Assembly (NCBI GenBank): GCA_002493835.1
Contig: DLAA01000039.1
Location: forward strand, 1 to 30,092
Length of the DNA: 30,092 nt
Origin: Lachnospiraceae bacterium UBA7060
GTDB lineage: Bacteria; Bacillota; Clostridia; Lachnospirales; Lachnospiraceae
Direction: 5' to 3'
Shown here: piece by piece, positions 24,711-30,092 of the stretch
Layout: the number at the start of each line of letters is the position of its first letter
Position numbering within the stretch: the stretch's first letter is position 1
Program-made: the position numbers and the translations under genes
Notes under the pieces: model-generated
The model's input: the letters and a program-made list of their open reading frames with translations, nothing else
The model's database searches: none
What the model was told of the DNA's origin: nothing

Positions 24711-24772
24711 GCGAGAAGTACTTCTATAGCTTGGCAGCAAAGGCTGCCTCGCTAAGAAGTACTATGTCTCGC
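24711..24772 (+). other. Folded 62-nt stem-loop element
   Basis: Starts 4 bases after the ATPase gene. GCGAGA/TCTCGC, then AGTACTTCT/AGAAGTACT (9 bp), then AGC/GCT, then GGCAGC/GCTGCC capped by AAAG. It forms an almost complete rod with small internal loops and a 3-nt bulge (ATG). No T run follows, so it is not a usual terminator. It could be a repeated intergenic element, a small RNA, or a processing structure. Confidence 0.6.
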
Positions 24773-24775
24773 GCA

Positions 24776-24803
24776 GGAGAATACCTGAAGAACGGCATTC
24801 TCC
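24776..24803 (+). other. Second hairpin beside the 62-nt element
   Basis: GGAGAAT and ATTCTCC pair over a 14-nt loop. It lies just after the larger structure and about 20-30 bases before the topoisomerase start. May be part of the same element. Confidence 0.4.
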
Positions 24804-24835
24804 GTACGGATTGATGCAGGGTAGTGAGAAAAAAT

Positions 24836-26878
24836 ATGGGAAAAAGTTTGTATATTGCGGAGAAGCCCAGTGTGGCAAAAGAATTCGCAAAAGCATTAAA
24901 ATACAATATGAAAAACCGAGATGGTTACATGGAGTCCGAGGAGGCGGTTGTGACCTGGTGTGTGGGCCATCTGGTGACCATGAGCTATCCGGAAGCTTAC
25001 GATGAAAAATATAAAAGATGGTCCTTGGAGACGATCCCTTTTATTCCGACTGAATTTAAGTATGAGGTCATAGAGAATGTGAAGAAGCAGTTTGGCATTG
25101 TGAGCGGACTTTTGAACAGGGAGGATGTGGAGACAATTTATGTCTGCACGGATTCTGGACGTGAGGGGGAATATATTTACCGTCTGGTTGAGCAGCAGGC
25201 AGGTGTGGAGGGAAAGATCAGACGCCGGGTGTGGATCGATTCCCAGACAGAGGAGGAGATTCTGCGCGGTATCAGAGAGGCCAAGGATCTCTCGGCTTAC
25301 GATAATCTCTCCAATGCCGCGTATCTCCGTGCAAAAGAGGATTATCTTATGGGGATCAATTTTTCCCGGGCACTCACTTTGAAATATAGTTATTCGATAA
25401 AAAACTATCTAAATACTGATAAAGCAGTGGTTTCAGTGGGACGTGTGATGACCTGTGTGCTGGGGATGGTGGTAAACAGGGAGCGGGAGATTCGGGAGTT
25501 TGTGAAGATTCCTTTTTACCGAATTTTGATGAAAATAAAGATTGCCGGACATGACTGCAGCTTAGAGTGGAAGGCGGTGGAGGGCTCAAAGTATTTTCAG
25601 TCTCCGAAGCTGTATAAGGACAATGGTTTTTTGAAGGAGGAGGACGCAGACGAGTTTATTGCGTTTTTGCAGGAGAGACCGGAGGAGAAGCCGTTTGTGG
25701 AAAAGATTGAGAGGAAGAAAGAGACGAAAAATCCGCCTCTTCTGTACAATCTGGCCGAACTGCAAAATGACTGTTCCAAACTCTTTAAAATCAGTCCGGA
25801 TGAAACCCTGCGGATTGCGCAAGAGCTCTATGAGAAAAAATTGACGACTTATCCCAGAACGGATGCGAGAGTTCTTTCCACGGCAGTGGCTAAGGAGATT
25901 GGCAAAAATATCAGAGGTCTGCAGAATTACCAGCCTGTGTCGTCCTATGCGGTGAAAATTATTTCGGAAGAAGGCTTTAAAGGCATTGCAAAGACCCGGT
26001 ATGTGAACGATAAGCAGATTACGGACCACTATGCAATTATACCGACGGGACAGGGACTAGCAGCACTAAATGGCCTGCATCCTACATCGGCGAAGGTTTA
26101 CGAGATTATCGCCAGGCGGTTTTTGAGTATTTTTTATCCGGCGGCAGTTTATCAGAAGATTACACTGGCTGCGAAGCTGTCTGGCGAAGTCTTTTCTTCC
26201 GGTTTTAAAGTGCTGGCACAGCAGGGTTATCTGGAAGTTGCGCAAAATTCTTTTGCAAGAAAGAGGACGGAGGAGTATACTGAAAGGGAGAACGTTTTGG
26301 AAGAACAGGAGACTTCCTGCGACGCCGGCTTTATGGAAGCATTGGGAGCTCTAAAAAAGGGTGTGCCGCTCGATCTGGATGGACTCGAAAAAAAGGAGGG
26401 AGAGACATCCCCGCCAAAACGATACAATTCAGGTACCATGATTCTAACTATGGAGAATGCCGGGCAGTTTATTGAGGACGAAGAGCTTCGAGCGCAGATC
26501 AAAGGCAGCGGAATCGGCACTTCTGCCACCAGGGCGGAGATACTGAAGAAGCTGGTGCATATCAAATATTTGGATTTGAACAAAAAAACGCAGATTATCA
26601 CGCCAACACTCTTGGGAGAGATGATTTATGAGGTGGTAGCGGGTTCCGTGAGACCGCTTTTGGATCCCCGGCTGACAGCCAGCTGGGAGAAAGGGCTTAC
26701 GCTGGTGGCTTCCGGAGAGATCACGCAGGAGGAGTATATGGGCAAGCTTGATGATTTTGTAACCAGAAGGACGAATGCCGTCAAGCAAATGACGAACCAG
26801 AATGCTCTCTATGGCAGGTTTCAGTATGCATCACAGTTTTATAAGAATGCAAAAAAGGAGAAAGGGAAAAAGGAATGA
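24836..26878 (+). CDS. topB: Type IA DNA topoisomerase (topoisomerase III, TopB-like)
   Basis: Relaxes or decatenates DNA through a 5'-phosphotyrosine link, ATP-independent. 680 residues from the ATG at 24836. The N-terminal TOPRIM domain has E8 (IAEKPSVA) and TDSGREGE (D106). The active-site Tyr is Y339 in TTYPRTDARVL. Further signatures are YLMGINFSRALT, VGRVMT and GSGIGTSATRAEIL. There is no C-terminal zinc finger, and the protein ends in a Lys-rich tail. An in-frame GTG at 24824 gives four more residues; 24836 is preferred because the family starts with MxKSLYIAEKP. The ribosome site is weak for either. The next gene overlaps its stop by 4 bases. Confidence 0.94.
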   Translation: MGKSLYIAEKPSVAKEFAKALKYNMKNRDGYMESEEAVVTWCVGHLVTMSYPEAYDEKYKRWSLETIPFIPTEFKYEVIENVKKQFGIVSGLLNREDVETIYVCTDSGREGEYIYRLVEQQAGVEGKIRRRVWIDSQTEEEILRGIREAKDLSAYDNLSNAAYLRAKEDYLMGINFSRALTLKYSYSIKNYLNTDKAVVSVGRVMTCVLGMVVNREREIREFVKIPFYRILMKIKIAGHDCSLEWKAVEGSKYFQSPKLYKDNGFLKEEDADEFIAFLQERPEEKPFVEKIERKKETKNPPLLYNLAELQNDCSKLFKISPDETLRIAQELYEKKLTTYPRTDARVLSTAVAKEIGKNIRGLQNYQPVSSYAVKIISEEGFKGIAKTRYVNDKQITDHYAIIPTGQGLAALNGLHPTSAKVYEIIARRFLSIFYPAAVYQKITLAAKLSGEVFSSGFKVLAQQGYLEVAQNSFARKRTEEYTERENVLEEQETSCDAGFMEALGALKKGVPLDLDGLEKKEGETSPPKRYNSGTMILTMENAGQFIEDEELRAQIKGSGIGTSATRAEILKKLVHIKYLDLNKKTQIITPTLLGEMIYEVVAGSVRPLLDPRLTASWEKGLTLVASGEITQEEYMGKLDDFVTRRTNAVKQMTNQNALYGRFQYASQFYKNAKKEKGKKE

Positions 26879-27552
26879 GTGGATTGCAGGATACCATGAT
26901 TGAGGCTCTATATACGCTGGAGGAGACAATTGCCGCAGAAGCGTTTGCGGGATTGACATATCCGTGGGAAGTTCTTCCGAAAATTAAGGATTTTATTATT
27001 TCGCTTGGGGAGAGGCTTCCCGAGGAGAAATTCGAGAGAAGAGAGGGCAATATATGGATCGCCAGAAACGCTAAGGTGTTTCCCAGCGCTTATATCGGCG
27101 GCCCGGCCATTATCGATGAGGAGGCGGAGATCCGCCATTGTGCTTTTATCAGGGGAAGCGCGATTGTGGGAAAAGGTGCGGTTGTGGGGAATTCTACCGA
27201 ACTTAAGAATGTGATTTTGTTTAACAAAGTGCAGGTGCCCCATTACAATTATGTGGGAGATAGTATTTTGGGCTTTAAGGCGCATATGGGAGCGGGTTCC
27301 ATTACCTCCAATGTAAAGAGCGATAAGACGCTTGTGGTGGTGAAAGCGGGAGAGGAAACTTTTCCGACAGGGCTTAAAAAGTTTGGCGCTATGCTGGGAG
27401 ATCACGTGGAGGTGGGGTGCAATACTGTGTTGAATCCTGGTACGGTGATTGGTAAGAATACAAATATTTATCCCACATCCATGGTGAGAGGATTCATTCC
27501 AGCAGGAAGTATTTATAAGTGTCAGGGTGAAGTGGCTTGTAAGAGACAGTGA
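26875..27552 (+). CDS. Left-handed beta-helix hexapeptide-repeat protein (GlmU C-terminal-like)
   Basis: A 225-residue protein of the nucleotide-sugar acyltransferase-like hexapeptide repeat family. An N-terminal helical part (1-50) precedes beta-helix repeats from about 60 to 215 (IWIARNAKVFPSAYIGGPAI, IVGKGAVVGNSTELKNVI, VEVGCNTVLNPGTVIGKN). It resembles the C-terminal half of GlmU and related sugar-phosphate acetyltransferases but lacks the uridyltransferase domain, so the substrate is unknown. The ATG overlaps the topB stop (ATGA, 26875-26878), indicating translational coupling. GGGAAAAAGG upstream in topB provides the ribosome site. A linked role with topoisomerase is not obvious. Confidence 0.82.
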   Translation: MSGLQDTMIEALYTLEETIAAEAFAGLTYPWEVLPKIKDFIISLGERLPEEKFERREGNIWIARNAKVFPSAYIGGPAIIDEEAEIRHCAFIRGSAIVGKGAVVGNSTELKNVILFNKVQVPHYNYVGDSILGFKAHMGAGSITSNVKSDKTLVVVKAGEETFPTGLKKFGAMLGDHVEVGCNTVLNPGTVIGKNTNIYPTSMVRGFIPAGSIYKCQGEVACKRQ

Positions 27553-27607
27553 ACACATCTGAAGCTGGGAAGAACGTGCAGAGAAGGAATGTATTGAGGA
27601 TGGGAAT

Positions 27608-29806
27608 ATGGCAATTGAATTAAATGTGGAAAACTTTAGCTCTATGATCGATAATACGATAACCGGAATATGTTTCTTCGAGTATGAAGAAGGGGAATTG
27701 ACCCCCATTTTCATAAATGAAGGCTTTTTCCGAATGCTTGGGTACACACGGCTGCAGGGCATGAAGTATCTCGAGAAAGTAGAACTAAGCATTATTCCAG
27801 AGGATATTCCGATCTATAAGCAAGCGATCAGGAATGTGTTAAAGGATGACGGCGTGGTGGACGCCGAGTTCCGGACAGTGACAGGGAGCGGTGGATTGCG
27901 CTGGCTGCATGTCAGAGGAAATCTGTATGCCAGAGAAGGCAAAAAATATACTATTGTAACGGTCATTGTGGATGCGACTGAGAGAAAGAATGTGGAGGAG
28001 GAACTGCAAAGACAAGCGGAGCGTCTGCACATTTTGTCGGAGGCCGAAGGCGAGAAGATCATTGATTATAATGCGAAGACGGACGTTATGACGATTCGCT
28101 ACAATGATGAGTATGGGATAGCCAAGGATGAGATCCACAGCAGATATATGGAGCGGTTTGACGCCTCCATGATTTTTAAAGAGGATGTTGCGTATTACAA
28201 GGCAGTATTAGAAAGTCTGCTGAAGTCTCCAAAGCACGATATTATTGAATTCCGGATCAAGCGGTTTGACGAGGATTTTACTTGGTATCAGGCAAACCTG
28301 ACGTCCCTTCTGGGACCGGAGGGTTATGTGACACGCATTGTGGGCCGTATGATCAATATAAATGACAGAAAGCATAAGGAGATGGAACTTCTTCTTCGGG
28401 CGGAGAAAGACGCGTTGACGGGCATCTACAATCAAGGTGCGACGGAACAGCTGATCCGCAATGCTATCGATGCCAGCACTGAAAATACGCTGAGTGCTTT
28501 GATGATTATTGATCTGGATAATTTTAAGGAGGCTAATGATCTGCTGGGCCATGCCTACGGAGATCAGCTTCTGGAGAAGACAGCTAATATTTTAAAAGAG
28601 ATGTTTAAAGGCGGTGATGTGATTGGGCGTATCGGCGGCGATGAATTCATGGTTTATATGAGGAATATGTCTTCCATTTCGGATGCCGATGAGCTGGCGG
28701 GCAGTATCGTGAAAAATGTCAGATATGATCTCGACTTTGAAGGACAGCCGATTCATGTGACCTGCAGTGTGGGTGTGGCGGTGTATCCCTATCATGGCAA
28801 GACCTACGAAGAATTGTTTGAGAAAGCGGACAGAGCCGTGTACACGGTCAAGGCAAATGGCAAAGATGGTTACCGTGTCTACCATGCGGCTACCACCACA
28901 GTCTATCATGCCAACAGAAAGGTTGGCTATGACATGACAAAGACGATAGACTATAATCGAAATATTGAAGATCAAGTGATGCAGATTCTTTTTGAGGATA
29001 AAGTGCTTGAGTCTGCACTGCGTTCTTCTATAGAGTTGATGACTGCGAAATATCAGTTTCAGAAAGGATATATCTGCGGGAACGATTCTCTGCCTATCTC
29101 GCGCACGATTCAGTTTACAGTAAAGAAGTATGCGACCGGGAAAGAGGCGAGTGCGCATTATGAGCTGAAACGGATGGTAAATGAGATACTTTATTCCTTT
29201 TTTCCCGGTGTGTCAATGATTCACGACTACGATCTGCCAGTGGAGGAGATGCATGATTATTTTCAGGCGGAAGGCATCAAGACTATGCTTTATTATCCGC
29301 TCACATCCAAAGGAGAATTCCAGGGAGCCATTGTTTTTGAAAATCACGAGGATGTGCAGATGGAGCTTTCCAAAAGCGAGATGGAGGAAATTCGTTCGCT
29401 GTTTCGGTTGATGGAGGCCCACATCCTGCAGATTGGGCTGATGCATAGACTGCAGAATTTTGTGGCGCAGGTAGCTATTTTCGATAATATGGACAGTTTT
29501 GTCTATGTGGTGAATCCGGATAATCACGAGATAAGTTTTATAAACAAAAAGGTGGTTATGGATTCCCCTCAGGTAAAGATCGGTGATACCTGCTATAGAG
29601 CGCTGCAGAACAGAGACACCCCCTGTGAGAATTGTATCCTGCATAAGCTGGATAAGAATGATCCGCACTGCCGCTGTACAGAGGAGTTGTTTAATTATTC
29701 ACTGCGCAGTTGGACCAGATGCAGTGCAAGCTGGCTGGAGTGCAGGGAGGAAAACGGGCTTGCCCTTTTAAACAGCTTCGATATATCAGAGTATTTTATG
29801 GGATAA
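27608..29806 (+). CDS. PAS-GGDEF diguanylate cyclase with GAF-like and Cys-rich PAS C-terminus
   Basis: A 732-residue cytoplasmic c-di-GMP synthase. Two PAS-like domains (about 5-125 and 140-260) precede a complete GGDEF domain (about 265-430) with RIGGDEF at 341-347, so it should be active. The allosteric I-site at its usual place reads KGGD rather than RxxD, so product inhibition may be weak. About 470-620 is a GAF-like segment, and the last 115 residues are a PAS-like domain with clustered cysteines (GDTCYRALQNRDTPCENC and CRCTEE). No membrane segment. ATG at 27608 follows GAGGATGGG. Located 55 bases after the hexapeptide gene. Confidence 0.93.
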   Translation: MAIELNVENFSSMIDNTITGICFFEYEEGELTPIFINEGFFRMLGYTRLQGMKYLEKVELSIIPEDIPIYKQAIRNVLKDDGVVDAEFRTVTGSGGLRWLHVRGNLYAREGKKYTIVTVIVDATERKNVEEELQRQAERLHILSEAEGEKIIDYNAKTDVMTIRYNDEYGIAKDEIHSRYMERFDASMIFKEDVAYYKAVLESLLKSPKHDIIEFRIKRFDEDFTWYQANLTSLLGPEGYVTRIVGRMININDRKHKEMELLLRAEKDALTGIYNQGATEQLIRNAIDASTENTLSALMIIDLDNFKEANDLLGHAYGDQLLEKTANILKEMFKGGDVIGRIGGDEFMVYMRNMSSISDADELAGSIVKNVRYDLDFEGQPIHVTCSVGVAVYPYHGKTYEELFEKADRAVYTVKANGKDGYRVYHAATTTVYHANRKVGYDMTKTIDYNRNIEDQVMQILFEDKVLESALRSSIELMTAKYQFQKGYICGNDSLPISRTIQFTVKKYATGKEASAHYELKRMVNEILYSFFPGVSMIHDYDLPVEEMHDYFQAEGIKTMLYYPLTSKGEFQGAIVFENHEDVQMELSKSEMEEIRSLFRLMEAHILQIGLMHRLQNFVAQVAIFDNMDSFVYVVNPDNHEISFINKKVVMDSPQVKIGDTCYRALQNRDTPCENCILHKLDKNDPHCRCTEELFNYSLRSWTRCSASWLECREENGLALLNSFDISEYFMG

Positions 29807-29881
29807 CAGTTGAGAAAGAGCAAATTTGCCGGACAATTGTGCTTGCATGAATTTGGATGGCGAATGATGCTTTAAGTGGGC

Positions 29882-29920
29882 ACTCGATCACGAGGACTGC
29901 TTAGCAGCCTTGGTGTGAGT
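29882..29920 (+). other. Hairpin downstream of the GGDEF gene
   Basis: ACTC/GAGT, CAC/GTG and GG-CTGC/GCAG-CC pair around a TTA loop with small bulges, 76 bases after the stop. Followed only by a distant short T run (GGTTTTG), so it is possibly a weak terminator. The remaining 29807-29979 shows no gene. Confidence 0.4.
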
Positions 29921-29979
29921 ATGAGAGGGCGGTTTTGTGAAGAGGCGCCGGCTGAACTGAAATCAAAAGTAAGAAAAAA

Positions 29980-30009
29980 TTGACAAACATCTAGATTTTT
30001 TTCTATTGA
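29980..30009 (+). promoter_or_regulatory. Promoter for a gene beyond the window
   Basis: Perfect TTGACA (29980-29985), 18-bp spacer, TATTGA (30004-30009). It precedes a leader with a hairpin (30034-30041 with 30051-30058) and a ribosome site. The -10 is weak. Confidence 0.45.
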
Positions 30010-30079
30010 TATGAGAAAATAAAAAAGGCGGTTATGACAGGCGGCTTTGGCCTGTTATCAAATAATTAATACATAATCG

Positions 30080-30086
30080 AAAGGAG
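30080..30086 (+). promoter_or_regulatory. Ribosome binding site of the next gene (start outside window)
   Basis: AAAGGAG, 6 bases before the window end, following the promoter and hairpin leader. A start codon is expected immediately beyond base 30092. Confidence 0.65.
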
Positions 30087-30092
30087 TTATCA

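Noticed and set aside
1..30092. CRISPR arrays, insertion sequences, prophage or toxin-antitoxin modules
   Set aside because: No regularly spaced direct repeats, transposase, phage or toxin-like genes were seen on either strand.

Overview
The window looks like chromosomal DNA of an anaerobic Firmicute, most likely a Lachnospiraceae-type Clostridium relative. The evidence is strong AGGAGG-type ribosome sites, the class III (oxygen-sensitive) ribonucleotide reductase NrdD/NrdG, the short ACT-domain SerA beside SerC and a DUF1015 protein, GlgB, and several Clostridia-style GGDEF/EAL proteins. Most genes lie on the + strand and most are ordinary housekeeping or biosynthetic genes. I see no phage, transposase, integrase or CRISPR array. 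The taxonomic call is inference from gene content, not from a marker gene.

Layout. 1-2254: end of ilvD and a complete ilvB (branched-chain amino acids; no ilvN follows). 2288-3685: membrane-anchored L,D-transpeptidase. 3710-8074: serine block, serC and serA, then a small unknown gene on the minus strand (6266-6550) and a DUF1015 gene. 8121-11632: glgB with an unusual charged coiled-coil tail, then an MscS channel. 11667-11966: tRNA-Thr(CGT) with its promoter and a downstream terminator. 12006-14885: nrdD and nrdG behind a promoter overlapped by two NrdR-box-like sites. 14886-17160: a small accessory-looking patch with a truncated serine-hydrolase start, an XRE regulator (minus), a perfect palindrome inside a divergent promoter, and a polytopic membrane protein. 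17218-18808: two-gene ABC importer (minus) lacking a binding protein. 18925-21516: argH and asd. 21582-29806: an EAL phosphodiesterase with a dead GGDEF domain, a DUF234-type ATPase, a type IA topoisomerase (TopB-like), a hexapeptide-repeat protein overlapping it, and a PAS-GGDEF diguanylate cyclase. 29882-30092: hairpin, promoter and ribosome site for a gene beyond the window.

Functional links. IlvD/IlvB, SerC/SerA, ArgH and Asd are amino-acid biosynthesis enzymes. NrdD/NrdG supply deoxynucleotides without oxygen. The two c-di-GMP proteins have opposite predicted activities (one degrades, one makes the messenger) and lie within 4.3 kb of each other. The least ordinary items are: the serC-serA-DUF1015 neighbourhood, which lacks a phosphoserine phosphatase and whose DUF1015 protein carries a DGHHR motif; the GlgB tail; the palindrome filling the 17-bp promoter spacer beside the XRE gene; the folded 62-nt element at 24711; and the inverted repeat in the ABC importer leader. 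I found nothing that I can defend as a wholly new system.
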